Shown: in pieces, positions 40,747 through 48,548 of the stretch
Layout: each line of letters begins with the position of its first letter
Numbering within the stretch: the stretch's first letter is position 1
NCBI GenBank assembly: GCA_900543055.1
Contig: UQQI01000006.1
Location: 1 to 48,548, forward strand
Direction: 5' to 3'
Source of the DNA: an uncultured Mollicutes bacterium
Lineage (GTDB): Bacteria; Bacillota_I; Bacilli_A; RF39; UBA660
Length of the DNA stretch: 48,548 nucleotides
Position numbers and translations under genes: made by a program
Notes under the pieces: generated by a model
Seen by the model: only the letters and a program-made list of their open reading frames with translations
Told to the model about the DNA's origin: nothing
Databases searched by the model: none

Positions 40747-42801
40747 CTATTCAATTCCATATAATTCTGTATATTTTTTTGTTACTTCTTGTGTAATATG
40801 ATATGTTACTAAACTTGCATAATTATATCTTGAATTTGGATGAGATGAATCTGGCGATGTTACAAATATACTCATTTTTGGATTATCGTATGGTGCATAT
40901 CCTATAAATGAACTTGTAATTGTTTCTGTATCTATTATTCCATTTCCATCTGTATCAATAAAACTTTGTGATGTTCCTGTTTTTCCTGCTGGTTTCATTG
41001 ATTTATCCATATATCCTACACCATATCCTCCAGGACTATTTAATACTGCTTTAAACCCTTCTTGAACGCGTTCCATATATTCTTTCTTTGTATCAATAGT
41101 ATTTAACACTTCTTTTTCTATCTTCTTTTCTAATGGTCCGATTTCTTCTGTACTACTTGATTTATGGACTTCCTTTAAAAGATGTGGTCTTATTCTTTCT
41201 CCTCCATTAGCTATTGTTGTTACATATTGTGATAATTGTATTGGTGTATATGTTTCATATTGTCCCATTACAAAATCTAATAAATTACCAGCTGCTTTGT
41301 CTTTTGATGAGTATCCTAAACTCTCAATTGGTAAGTCTATTCCTGTTTTTACACCTAATCCAAATGAGTGATACATATCTCTATAAGTATCAAAGGCTTT
41401 TTGATTAAAGTTAAGTCTCATCCCTCTTCTATATTCTTGACCATTTACTCTTATTGCAATTTTAAACTGATAAACGTTACTACTTTTTGCAAGTGCTGTT
41501 ATATCATTTATAACACCTAATGTTTTTACTGATGAACATTTTTCTGGAGTTCCTGCTATTTTTACACATTCATCTAACATTTTTTCTCCAATTTTTACAG
41601 CTCCCTCATTATAACCTACAAGCATTGAGGCTCCTTTAACAACTGATCCTGGTGTTATTGGGGATGTTAGAAGTGATGATGTATTATCAACTATTTCACC
41701 TTTTACTATTTTTTTACTAGACATAGCAAGTATTTCTCCAGTTGAAGGTTCTTGTATTACAACACTTGAGTGATCATAATAATCAGTATTAGGCTCCCCC
41801 TTTGTCTTCTTAACTTGTTCCGCAAGAATTTGTTCTACCTCTTTTTGTAAATTAATATCTATGCTTAGAACAATATCTTTTCCTCTGCTTCCTTCTTTTA
41901 CAAGTTTAGTCTCATGAGAATTCACAACTTCGTATATTGCTTTTTCTCCTTTTAAATAATCTTCATACTCTTTTTCAAGATAACTTAGACCAACTCTGTC
42001 ATTTAAACTATATCCTTTTTTTAAGTAATAATCTTTTTCTTCTGCTGGAAGTCCTTGTGAAGATGATGACACATTACCAAGAATTGTTCTAAATATATCG
42101 CCATATGGATATACTCTTTCCCAATCAATTTGAGTATTAAACCCTTTTAAGTCTTCATTATTTTCCGAAATATATGCGTATTCTTCCTCTGATACATCTC
42201 TTTTTATTGTTTTAGATTCATAAGTATATCCTTTATTCATTAAATTAAATAAGTAAGCTACTTTGTTTTCTTCATCACTAAAATTTAGTTTTTCTTCACT
42301 AATTCTTTGTAACTTTAATTCGTTTAATTCCGTTTGAGTAAGCTTTCTTTGTTCTACCTTTTCTTTTTCTTTATCAGTTACTAATTTATTACACTCATCT
42401 TTATTTTTAGCATAATAATATTCTCTTTTTGCTCTATCTGTTAGTTTCGAATAATCAAGTTCTAGATGTGTAGCAACTTTTGTTGCTACCTCAATCATCT
42501 CTAAGTCGGATGTTCCTTTTTCTTTCTTATATACAACAGTTTTAACGGCTTTATTATCAACAATTATATTGTAGTTTCTGTCATATATTCTCCCTCTTGG
42601 ACTACTACTTCCAGATACTTCTGTAAATGTAATTTTCTTTAATTTCTGTGAATATTCTTTTTTATCTACTACCATAACACTTGTTATTTTAAGAAAAAGT
42701 ATAGCAAATAATAATATTATTAATATTAAAAATAAAGTGAATCTAAAGTTAATTATTTTATCAATGTCAATTTTTTTCTTCCTCTTGTTTTTTTTCTCCA
42801 T
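40747..42801 (-). CDS. Class B penicillin-binding protein (PBP2/FtsI-like transpeptidase)
   Basis: 684 residues. A basic head, one membrane helix (about 19-45) and a dimerization domain (to about 320) precede the transpeptidase domain with S386-VVK389, S440-S-N442 and K607-TGTS. These are the SxxK, SxN and KTG motifs of the beta-lactam-binding active site. It cross-links peptidoglycan in elongation or division; the order and length do not settle PBP2 versus PBP3. Start: AGGTG 6 nt before ATG 42801; the GTG at 42810 is inside that site. First gene of an operon with the sortase. Confidence 0.92.
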   Translation of the reverse strand: MEKKNKRKKKIDIDKIINFRFTLFLILIILLFAILFLKITSVMVVDKKEYSQKLKKITFTEVSGSSSPRGRIYDRNYNIIVDNKAVKTVVYKKEKGTSDLEMIEVATKVATHLELDYSKLTDRAKREYYYAKNKDECNKLVTDKEKEKVEQRKLTQTELNELKLQRISEEKLNFSDEENKVAYLFNLMNKGYTYESKTIKRDVSEEEYAYISENNEDLKGFNTQIDWERVYPYGDIFRTILGNVSSSSQGLPAEEKDYYLKKGYSLNDRVGLSYLEKEYEDYLKGEKAIYEVVNSHETKLVKEGSRGKDIVLSIDINLQKEVEQILAEQVKKTKGEPNTDYYDHSSVVIQEPSTGEILAMSSKKIVKGEIVDNTSSLLTSPITPGSVVKGASMLVGYNEGAVKIGEKMLDECVKIAGTPEKCSSVKTLGVINDITALAKSSNVYQFKIAIRVNGQEYRRGMRLNFNQKAFDTYRDMYHSFGLGVKTGIDLPIESLGYSSKDKAAGNLLDFVMGQYETYTPIQLSQYVTTIANGGERIRPHLLKEVHKSSSTEEIGPLEKKIEKEVLNTIDTKKEYMERVQEGFKAVLNSPGGYGVGYMDKSMKPAGKTGTSQSFIDTDGNGIIDTETITSSFIGYAPYDNPKMSIFVTSPDSSHPNSRYNYASLVTYHITQEVTKKYTELYGIE

Positions 42802-42871
42802 TTTTTTCACCTAGTAATAGTTTATCACATAAATAGCTAAATAATTCATATAATTTTTTAGAGGTGATAAT

Positions 42872-43117
42872 ATTAAAGACTTAATTAAGAAAAACATAAA
42901 TAAATTGACATTAAACGATTTAAAGAGTTTTGCTCTAAAAAAAAATATAAAATATACAGATGATGAACTTATAATTATATATAATTTTATTATGTATAAT
43001 TATAATGACTTATTAAATCAAAATATAAAGGTATTTGAATCAATAAGAAATAAAGTTAGTCCTAATCTTTATAAAGAGTTATTAAATCTTTATATTGAAT
43101 ATAAAAAATATTTGTAA
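42872..43117 (+). CDS. YqfT-like (DUF2624) protein, apparent AUU start
   Basis: 81 codons. GAGGTGATA (42861) is followed at normal distance by ATT 42872, with no ATG, GTG or TTG in that place. The frame then reads IKDLIKKNINKLTLNDLKS and continues to the stop. The only standard start, TTG 42905, has no Shine-Dalgarno and would cut the first 11 conserved-looking residues. The protein is helical and similar in size and pattern to YqfT (DUF2624), which sits next to nfo (yqfS) in Bacillus, as here. An AUU start, as in infC, or a recent mutation of ATG are both possible. Confidence 0.65.
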   Translation: MKDLIKKNINKLTLNDLKSFALKKNIKYTDDELIIIYNFIMYNYNDLLNQNIKVFESIRNKVSPNLYKELLNLYIEYKKYL

Positions 43118-43122
43118 ATTAA

Positions 43123-43155
43123 AATAGACAAGATTATTATTTGTTCTTGTCTATT
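43123..43155. terminator. Bidirectional terminator between convergent yqfT-like gene and nfo
   Basis: Eleven-bp stem AATAGACAAGA/TCTTGTCTATT (43123-43133 with 43145-43155), with T-rich tracts on both strands. It includes the nfo stop codon. Confidence 0.75.
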
Positions 43156-44027
43156 ATTTTGTTTATTAAATCATTATCAAATTCTTTGTTTCTAATCATT
43201 TCTATTTCATATTTATATGGAGGATATTTTTTATCTATATATGGTGTTTCTAATATTTTAGGAATATTTTCCAATCTTTTGTTATATACAATATTTATTA
43301 ATGTATCAAAGCCTATTGTTCCAAATCCAAAGTTTTCATGTCTATCTTTATGAGAAGATATTATATTTTTTGAGTCATTTATATGAATGCATCCTATTTT
43401 ATCTATTCCAATCTTTTTATCAAACTCATCTAAATACTTATCAAATTTTGTTAAGTCTATTCCCGAATCGTTTAAGTGACATGTATCAAGACATACTCCT
43501 ATATGTTCTTTATCAGAAACATTATCAATTATATTTTTTAACTCGTCTAAAGTTGTTCCAAGTTCTGTTCCCTTACCTGCCATTGTTTCTAATAATATTG
43601 TTACTTTGTTATATGACTTTACATTTTGAAATACTATATTTAGACCTTTAATGATACTATTTATACCTGTTTCTTTTCCAAGGCCAACATGACTTCCTGG
43701 ATGAAAGACCATGTATTTTACTCCAAGAGTATTACATCTATTTATTTCTTCTGTTAAGAATTCTGTTGAAAATGAAAAGTTATTTTCATTACATAAATTA
43801 ATAATATACGGAGCATGAACTATTATATTCTCATAATTTATATTATTTTCTTTCATTAGAGATAATGCTTCTAGAGTTAGACCATCTTCAATTTGACTTC
43901 TTGCTGTATTTTGAGGTGCTCCTGTATAAAACATAAATGCGTTAGAATTATATGATAATGCTTCTTTTAAACTGCCTAATAATTGAGTTTTCTTATTAAA
44001 TCCTACATGACTTCCTATAATTAACAT
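43137..44027 (-). CDS. nfo: Endonuclease IV (AP endonuclease)
   Basis: 296 residues, TIM-barrel with the zinc-ligand segments in order: GSHVGF at the start, VHAPYIINLC, VFHPGSHVG, LLETMAGKG, LDTCHLNDSG, CIHINDSKN and DRHENFGFG. It cleaves DNA at abasic sites in base-excision repair. AGGAGAAAAAAT precedes ATG 44027. It is convergent with the yqfT-like gene across a shared terminator. Confidence 0.95.
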   Translation of the reverse strand: MLIIGSHVGFNKKTQLLGSLKEALSYNSNAFMFYTGAPQNTARSQIEDGLTLEALSLMKENNINYENIIVHAPYIINLCNENNFSFSTEFLTEEINRCNTLGVKYMVFHPGSHVGLGKETGINSIIKGLNIVFQNVKSYNKVTILLETMAGKGTELGTTLDELKNIIDNVSDKEHIGVCLDTCHLNDSGIDLTKFDKYLDEFDKKIGIDKIGCIHINDSKNIISSHKDRHENFGFGTIGFDTLINIVYNKRLENIPKILETPYIDKKYPPYKYEIEMIRNKEFDNDLINKIIDKNK

Positions 44028-44074
44028 ATTTTTTCTCCTTTTTTCTTTTTTATTAGTATAACAATTTTTATATA

Positions 44075-44100
44075 AAGAAAAAAGACTTAATAAAAAGTCT
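44075..44100 (-). terminator. Terminator of the first pilin paralog
   Basis: AGACT/AGTCT hairpin (44100-44096 with 44087-44083) followed by TTTTTT-C-TTT on the minus strand. Confidence 0.65.
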
Positions 44101-44105
44101 ATTTA

Positions 44106-44720
44106 TTATTTTAATGTGCATTTTACTGGTTGACTTCCATCTAAAACTTTAAATCCTTCATCGCCTACAATTTGTGACATTTTATCTATAGAGATTGGTT
44201 TTGAGTGATTATATGCAATTTTTGTTGCAGGACTTACATTACTTCTTGTAATATTTTTTTCTAAAGTAAAATTTTCAATACCATGTTTTCCTGTATCAAC
44301 TAGCATTGCTGCATATGTTGTTCTAGTTTTATTATCGCCATTTGTAGTATCTGTTTTTTTATACCAGGTAATGTAACCTGATACATCTGAATTGGACCAA
44401 GATGATTTTCCTCCTGATTCCATTAAATCTATTGTGCCTTGTGCTTGAGTATCTATTTCATAATAATATACTCCATCCGGTGTTGCTCCTACACTAATTT
44501 TATTTGCTGTTCCACATTCTAATTCATCTGCTAAAACTGAACTCCTAATTGTATTGATATAACTTTTTGCAACATCAGCAAATGTATCACGACGTGAGTT
44601 TTCAATAGTACGTGAGACTGATGGAATTGCTACCATCATCAAGATTCCCATGATTGTAATAACTGCTAGTAATTCGATTAATGTAAATCCTTTACTATTT
44701 GTTTTCTTTTTCATTTTCAT
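44106..44720 (-). CDS. Type IV pilin-like protein, paralog 1
   Basis: 204 residues. The prepilin leader NSKG/FTLIELLAVITIMG has Glu at mature position 5 and a long hydrophobic helix to about 35. Its middle (GATPDGVYYYEIDTQ, DLMESGGKSSWSNSD, TRTTYAAMLVDTGKHG) is almost the same as in the next gene, so this is a duplicate. One Cys near 70 and one near the end (VKCTLK) may pair, a feature of pilins. It has its own terminator; a TTGATA and TATACT lie upstream at a long 19-nt spacing. Confidence 0.88.
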   Translation of the reverse strand: MKMKKKTNSKGFTLIELLAVITIMGILMMVAIPSVSRTIENSRRDTFADVAKSYINTIRSSVLADELECGTANKISVGATPDGVYYYEIDTQAQGTIDLMESGGKSSWSNSDVSGYITWYKKTDTTNGDNKTRTTYAAMLVDTGKHGIENFTLEKNITRSNVSPATKIAYNHSKPISIDKMSQIVGDEGFKVLDGSQPVKCTLK

Positions 44721-44792
44721 AATCCATTCTCTTTCTATTTTTCATAATACAAATATAGTATACTTTTTAATTTTATTGCACTATCAAGTAAT

Positions 44793-44814
44793 AGAAAAAG
44801 AGCTTAAAGCTCTT
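44793..44814 (-). terminator. Terminator of the second pilin paralog
   Basis: AAGAGC-TTTAA-GCTCTT hairpin (44814-44798) then TTTC on the minus strand. It separates the two pilin paralog genes. Confidence 0.7.
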
Positions 44815-44837
44815 CCTGTTTAATTATTTCTATAAAA

Positions 44838-45500
44838 CTATTTTAAAGTACATACTGCAGGTGTAGTTGATGTTGTTTCAGTAGAAACATTTGTGTCTCC
44901 AAATACTGCTTTTACTTGTGCAATTGTTGGAGTTGCAGTTTTTGCTGCATTATAATCTTTTATTTTAATATCTCCACCATTACTTGCAGTTGCAGTAGCA
45001 GTTTTAACATTTGCTCTTTTTAAATCGCTTTCTAATGTTAATGCATCAAATCCATGTTTTCCTGTGTCAACTAATAATGCTGCATATGTAGTTCTTGTTT
45101 TAGTATCTCCAGCTGTAGTTATTCCAGTCTTTTTAGTCCAAACAACATATCCACCAACATCTGAGTTTGACCAAGATGATTTTCCACCTGATTCCATTAA
45201 ATCTTTTGTTCCATTAGCACTTGTATCAATTTGATAATAGTAAACACCATCTGGTGTTGCTCCTACACTTGTCTTACCAGCTGTGCCTGGAACTACACAT
45301 TCAATTTCATCAGCTAAAACTGAACTTCTAATAGTATTAACATAACTCTTAGCAACATCAGCGAATGTATCACGACGTGAGTTTTCAATAGTACGTGAAA
45401 CTGAAGGAATTGCTACCATCATTAAGATACCCATGATTGTAATAACTGCTAGTAATTCGATTAATGTAAATCCTTTACTATTCATATTTATTTTTTTCAT
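44838..45500 (-). CDS. Type IV pilin-like protein, paralog 2
   Basis: 220 residues from ATG 45500 (GAGAGTG before it; the frame reaches up to 45545 but without a site). The leader NSKG/FTLIELLAVITIMG is identical to paralog 1, and the shared middle continues to VDTGKHG. The last 70 residues differ: Ala/Thr/Lys-rich with more repeats, ending PAVCTLK. Likely a major pilin, because its promoter (45536-45564) is strong. Two Cys, one near 75-80 and one near the C-terminus, could form the usual pilin disulfide. Confidence 0.88.
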   Translation of the reverse strand: MKKINMNSKGFTLIELLAVITIMGILMMVAIPSVSRTIENSRRDTFADVAKSYVNTIRSSVLADEIECVVPGTAGKTSVGATPDGVYYYQIDTSANGTKDLMESGGKSSWSNSDVGGYVVWTKKTGITTAGDTKTRTTYAALLVDTGKHGFDALTLESDLKRANVKTATATASNGGDIKIKDYNAAKTATPTIAQVKAVFGDTNVSTETTSTTPAVCTLK

Positions 45501-45535
45501 TTTTTCACTCTCTTTCTTATCTTTATTACATTTTA

Positions 45536-45564
45536 AATATAGCATATTAACCTTTTATTTGCAA
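45536..45564 (-). promoter_or_regulatory. Strong promoter of pilin paralog 2
   Basis: TTGCAA (45564-45559), 17-nt spacer ending in TGC, TATATT (45541-45536) on the minus strand: -35, extended -10 and -10 all present. Confidence 0.8.
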
Positions 45565-45586
45565 TAATTTTTTACTCTATTTACAC

Positions 45587-46150
45587 TTAGTTGTAAAAGC
45601 CTGTTAAAATGTCCTTTGTACATCCTCCAACATTGTCACTAGCTAAAGCATTCTTTGCATCATCTAGACTTTTGGCACTACTAAAATCAACAATGTAGTC
45701 TTCTTTTATTTCTCCTAGAAAATTTTTCTTTGTCTCAGAATTTAGTGATGACTCTGAAGCATTTGATATACCATATAATTTTCCATTACTTAATTGTTCA
45801 ATTAATCTTACACTATACTGATAACTTTTAGCAACTCTTTTTACAGTTACAAATGATTTTGTTTTATTATACTTTCCATTTTCAATTCCATTTTCAATAT
45901 CACTATTCTTATCAAGTCTATCAAGTGTAAATATTACACATTTACCATCTTCAGGATATTTAACTTTTTCACTTACAATAAATTCGTTTTTTGCATTTTC
46001 AATCATTTTAATTCCATCTTCTGCAATTAAATTAGTTTTTTGATTATTAAGAATACCTGTAATGTTAGGAACAGTTACACCAATTATTATTCCAAGTACT
46101 ACTAGCATTGCTAATACTTCTACTAAAGTAAAGCCTTTATTATTTTTCAT
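45587..46150 (-). CDS. Type IV pilin-like protein, third member
   Basis: 187 residues. Leader MKNNKG/FTLVEVLAMLVVLG, Glu at mature position 5, hydrophobic helix to about 30, then NITGILNNQKTNLIAEDGIKMIENAKNEF as the amphipathic continuation. The globular part is unlike the two paralogs. One Cys near 80 and one near 175 could pair. GAAGGTAGTGAT before ATG 46150. Probably a minor pilin or pseudopilin; the ComGC/major-pilin class cannot be settled. Confidence 0.85.
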   Translation of the reverse strand: MKNNKGFTLVEVLAMLVVLGIIIGVTVPNITGILNNQKTNLIAEDGIKMIENAKNEFIVSEKVKYPEDGKCVIFTLDRLDKNSDIENGIENGKYNKTKSFVTVKRVAKSYQYSVRLIEQLSNGKLYGISNASESSLNSETKKNFLGEIKEDYIVDFSSAKSLDDAKNALASDNVGGCTKDILTGFYN

Positions 46151-46200
46151 ATAATCACTACCTTCTAGTTAATTATAGCAAAATCATAATTTTATTTAAA

Positions 46201-47355
46201 CTAATTTAATATTTTTTTCAAATTTTCTATTTCTTTTATACTTGTTTTTGTGTATATTTCTTCATTAAATATATTTTCATATCTAAATAAACTAAAACCT
46301 TTATAATTTTTTAAGTTTCTTGATAATAATATTTCTCTCATAATAATATTGTCATTATCAATCCATTCATTAAATCCGCTTTTAGCATATTTATCTTCCA
46401 TTCCTACTTTATAAAAAGCAAGGGCTATATATAGTTCTATATCTTTATTCTCAATTAAATTTTCCCATTCTTTTGTTACTTTTATATAGTCTCTTGTACT
46501 ATTATAGAATCCATAATATATTTGAGGCATTATAAAGTCTATATATTCATTACTTTTTAACCAAGATTTAACATCCGCATAATTTTTATTATAATTATTA
46601 TCAATATTTCCATCAGGAGATATACCAAACTTAATATTTTTATTTTTACAAGTCTTATATACTCTTTTTATCATTTTATTTACAATATTTAATCTATAAT
46701 TTTTTTCTTCTATAAATTCATTATTTTTTATGTGCTCTTCATAATCTTTTTTATCTATGTTATTGTCTGGATAAAAGTAATCATCAAATAATATTCCATC
46801 TACATCATAGTTTAACAATTCTTCTACTCCTTTTACTATTAAATCTTCTGTTTCTTGTTTTGATGGATTATAATATATCCCATTATTTATATAAACTATA
46901 TCTGTATCTAAATATTTATAGGCTGGATTTTTTTCTGTAATAGTAGTTTTATCACAAGTAGTTCTTATACGATATGGATTTATCCAGGCAATTACTTTCA
47001 CGTTACTTTTATGCGATTCTTTTATAAAATAGTCTAACACATCATAATAATCATCATATTCCGTGTTTACAATATTTAGACTCATTGGATAGATATTTGA
47101 TTTATATATAGCATCTGATGCTGATCTTACTTGCAGTATTATAGTATTACATTTTAACCTTTTTATATTTTTAATTATCTTTCTAATATTTCTTTTACTT
47201 ATTTCATAGTCATTTCCTTTTATATATTTATTTAGTTCTATGTAACTTACAAAGATTGCTCGTGTTTCTTCTTCTTTTTTTATACTCTTTCTATCTAATT
47301 TTATATTGCTTATTAATACAATACTTAAAATAATAATTACTAATATTTTTTTCAT
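46201..47355 (-). CDS. Exported GHL10-type glycoside hydrolase-like protein (DUF187)
   Basis: 384 residues. A signal/anchor helix covers residues 2-20. The barrel follows the GHL10/YngK pattern: ETRAIFVSYIEL near the start, NTIILQVRSASDAIYKS, KVIAWINPYRIRT, GILFDDYFYPD (a catalytic-type acid pair, about 198-203) and FIMPQIYYGFYN. The family is thought to act on cell-wall or other surface glycans; the substrate is not known. GGTGATAAT precedes ATG 47355. It lies upstream of the pilin genes on the same strand. Confidence 0.85.
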   Translation of the reverse strand: MKKILVIIILSIVLISNIKLDRKSIKKEEETRAIFVSYIELNKYIKGNDYEISKRNIRKIIKNIKRLKCNTIILQVRSASDAIYKSNIYPMSLNIVNTEYDDYYDVLDYFIKESHKSNVKVIAWINPYRIRTTCDKTTITEKNPAYKYLDTDIVYINNGIYYNPSKQETEDLIVKGVEELLNYDVDGILFDDYFYPDNNIDKKDYEEHIKNNEFIEEKNYRLNIVNKMIKRVYKTCKNKNIKFGISPDGNIDNNYNKNYADVKSWLKSNEYIDFIMPQIYYGFYNSTRDYIKVTKEWENLIENKDIELYIALAFYKVGMEDKYAKSGFNEWIDNDNIIMREILLSRNLKNYKGFSLFRYENIFNEEIYTKTSIKEIENLKKILN

Positions 47356-47399
47356 ATTATCACCAAGATTATTTTATTATGTTAATTTTAAATATTTTG

Positions 47400-48041
47400 T
47401 CATTTTATCTTGGATTTTTCTATAATATATAAATCTTTATCTTTATAGAAACCATAAAAAACATTTTCTAATGATATTTTTTGTTTTTCTAATTGATCTT
47501 CCAGCCAGAATGTATTTTTATTTATTTCTTTTAAGACATCTTCTTCTATCTTACCATCTAAAATTACTGCTAGTGGGAAATCTTTATTCTTATCTTTTTT
47601 CTCAAATACTGATAATTTACCACTTGTTTCTAGTAAGGCATAATCGACATCTGCAATTGATTTTATAGATTTTTCTCGTAGTTGTGTTAATAAATCATCT
47701 AAGTTATATCTTTGTTTTAACATTTCTTCAAAATTTACTTTTCCTTTTTTTATTATTATTGAAGGTTTTCCATCTACTATTTCTCTAAATTTATTATTTT
47801 TTAGAGTTATATATGAGAAAACTACTTGTAATACTACTAAAACTATTATAGGAATTAAAGAGATTAATATGCTTTCTTTATAATTTTCTATAGAAATAGC
47901 TGCTACTTCTGCAATAAACATTGAAACAATAAAGTCCATTATAGAAAGTTCACCTATTTCTCTTTTCCCCATAAGTCTATAAAATATATTTATCAACAAA
48001 TAAAATAGTGTACTTCTAAATAATATAATTAGATATGTCAT
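47400..48041 (-). CDS. DUF421 / YetF-type membrane protein
   Basis: 213 residues. Three membrane helices in about 2-80, with GKREIGELSIMDFIVSMFIAEVA as the DUF421 signature. Then the soluble domain with DGKPSIIIKKGKVNFEEM and DDLLTQLREKSIKSIADVDYALLETSGKLSVF. The family's role in Bacillus is uncertain (spore or membrane linked). AGGTGATAAA precedes ATG 48041. It is divergent from the small membrane protein gene on its right. Confidence 0.9.
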   Translation of the reverse strand: MTYLIILFRSTLFYLLINIFYRLMGKREIGELSIMDFIVSMFIAEVAAISIENYKESILISLIPIIVLVVLQVVFSYITLKNNKFREIVDGKPSIIIKKGKVNFEEMLKQRYNLDDLLTQLREKSIKSIADVDYALLETSGKLSVFEKKDKNKDFPLAVILDGKIEEDVLKEINKNTFWLEDQLEKQKISLENVFYGFYKDKDLYIIEKSKIK

Positions 48042-48112
48042 TTTATCACCTATATATATTATTATCTAGAATATTTATTTTATACATTTCATATTTATTA
48101 TTAGAGGTGCTT

Positions 48113-48466
48113 ATGAGATATTTAAAATTATTTTGTATAAATGTATTAACAATTATTATTTTAATTAGTTTGTTTACAACTTTTTATTATTTTGATTTTA
48201 TTAATTTAAATATTTATAACTTTATTAAATTATTTATTTTATTGCTTAGTATATGTATTTGTAGTTTTATATTATGTAAAGAAATAAATACTAAAGGTTA
48301 TATTGGTGGGTGTATATATTCTCTTATATTTATTATTCCTTTTATTCTAATTAGTTTAATTAATAGTTCTTTTAAGTTAAGACTTATCCTTTATTATTTA
48401 ATGATATTTTTAAGTTCTTGTGTTGGAGGAATATTTTCTAAACAAACAAAGAAAAATAACAAATAA
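48113..48466 (+). CDS. TIGR04086-like small membrane protein
   Basis: 117 residues, four hydrophobic helices, with GYIGGCIYSLIFI and a final SSCVGGIFSKQ as in the YrzE/TIGR04086 type of Bacilli and Clostridia. The function is unknown. The long open frame begins at 48035, but GAGGTG just before ATG 48113 decides the start. There is no clear terminator before the IS end that follows 16 bp later. Confidence 0.7.
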   Translation: MRYLKLFCINVLTIIILISLFTTFYYFDFINLNIYNFIKLFILLLSICICSFILCKEINTKGYIGGCIYSLIFIIPFILISLINSSFKLRLILYYLMIFLSSCVGGIFSKQTKKNNK

Positions 48467-48481
48467 AAATAAGAGTTCATT

Positions 48482-48548
48482 TGAACTGAACCCCAAAAGT
48501 TGGACAGTTTATAAATAGTTTCTAATTAGAGGATTGTAACCTGTAATT
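48482..48548 (-). mobile_element. End of an IS3-family insertion sequence, cut by the window
   Basis: The terminal sequence TGAACTGAACCCC-AAAAGTTGGACA (48482-48506) has the TG...CA-style end and the shape of IS3/IS150-family inverted repeats. Inside it, on the minus strand, is the last part of an OrfB-type transposase. The element continues past the right edge, so target duplication and completeness cannot be judged. Confidence 0.75.
48522..48548 (-). CDS. IS3-family transposase OrfB, last nine codons
   Basis: Minus strand codons NYRLQSSN then TAG (48524-48522). This resembles the usual C-terminal end of IS3 OrfB integrase-type transposases (...SPxxYR followed by a short tail). The rest, with the DDE residues, lies outside the window, so activity cannot be assessed. 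Confidence 0.65.
   Translation of the reverse strand, partial: NYRLQSSN

Noticed and set aside
48035..48112. Longer N-terminus for the TIGR04086-like gene
   Set aside because: GAGGTG lies directly before ATG 48113, and the extra codons overlap the divergent DUF421 start.

Overview
The window is about 48.5 kb of very AT-rich DNA carrying a low-GC Bacillota (Firmicutes) gene set. Shine-Dalgarno sites are strong (GAGGTGA, AAGGAGG), sigma-A promoters of the extended -10 type are common, and intrinsic terminators are numerous. Gene content (lepA-hemW, the YmfF/YmfH peptidase pair, YlbJ/YlbL, EF-P, L33, endonuclease IV beside a YqfT-like gene, a DUF4176 type VII secretion marker, DUF421/YetF, a TIGR04086-like protein) points to an uncultured, probably gut-type lineage of class Bacilli close to RF39/Erysipelotrichia. 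That placement is inference. TGA is a working stop codon in ATGA overlaps (near 12131 and 14549), so this is the standard bacterial code and not the Mycoplasma code.

Layout. 1-3.9 kb: an edge-truncated kinase-fold gene, a T-box leader that now leads into a 10-codon ORF, a NUDIX hydrolase, a headless gene fragment, a membrane-anchored InlB-repeat protein, tRNA-Thr(CGU) and a hypothetical gene. 3.9-9 kb: a glycerophosphodiester phosphodiesterase, tRNA-Arg(CCG), a lipoprotein, a DUF1003 protein, an esterase and two PlsC-type acyltransferases (lipid metabolism). 9-10.8 kb: a decayed gene and a YitT-family membrane protein. 10.8-13.2 kb: a two-component system preceded by duplicated regulatory units with 10-bp direct repeats. 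13.2-16.5 kb: a membrane protein, a HAD phosphatase, YlbL and YlbJ. 16.5-21.3 kb: type IV pilus-like genes (two prepilin-like proteins, one with adhesin-type domains, and an assembly ATPase). 21.4-35.3 kb: mostly housekeeping (tmk, HD protein, hemW, a multi-HTH regulator, lepA, the M16 peptidase pair, deoD, ftsK). 35.4-36.2 kb: efp and rpmG. 36.3-39.9 kb: a type VII secretion-like cassette (small helical protein, 958-residue repeat protein, DUF4176). 40-44 kb: a class B sortase, a class B penicillin-binding protein, a YqfT-like gene and nfo. 44.1-46.2 kb: three more type IV pilin-like genes, two of them a recent duplication. 46.2-48.5 kb: a GHL10 protein, DUF421, a TIGR04086-like membrane protein, and the end of an IS3-family element.

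Most genes lie on the minus strand in short operons that end in clear hairpin/T-run terminators. The main theme outside housekeeping is the cell surface: two pilin loci 23 kb apart plus one assembly ATPase, a T7SS-like cassette whose large protein ends in a sorting-signal-like tail, and a neighbouring sortase whose usual catalytic Arg is not where expected. No prepilin peptidase, pilus platform protein or EssC-type ATPase is in the window, so these systems must be completed elsewhere. No rRNA, CRISPR array, prophage or replication origin was seen.
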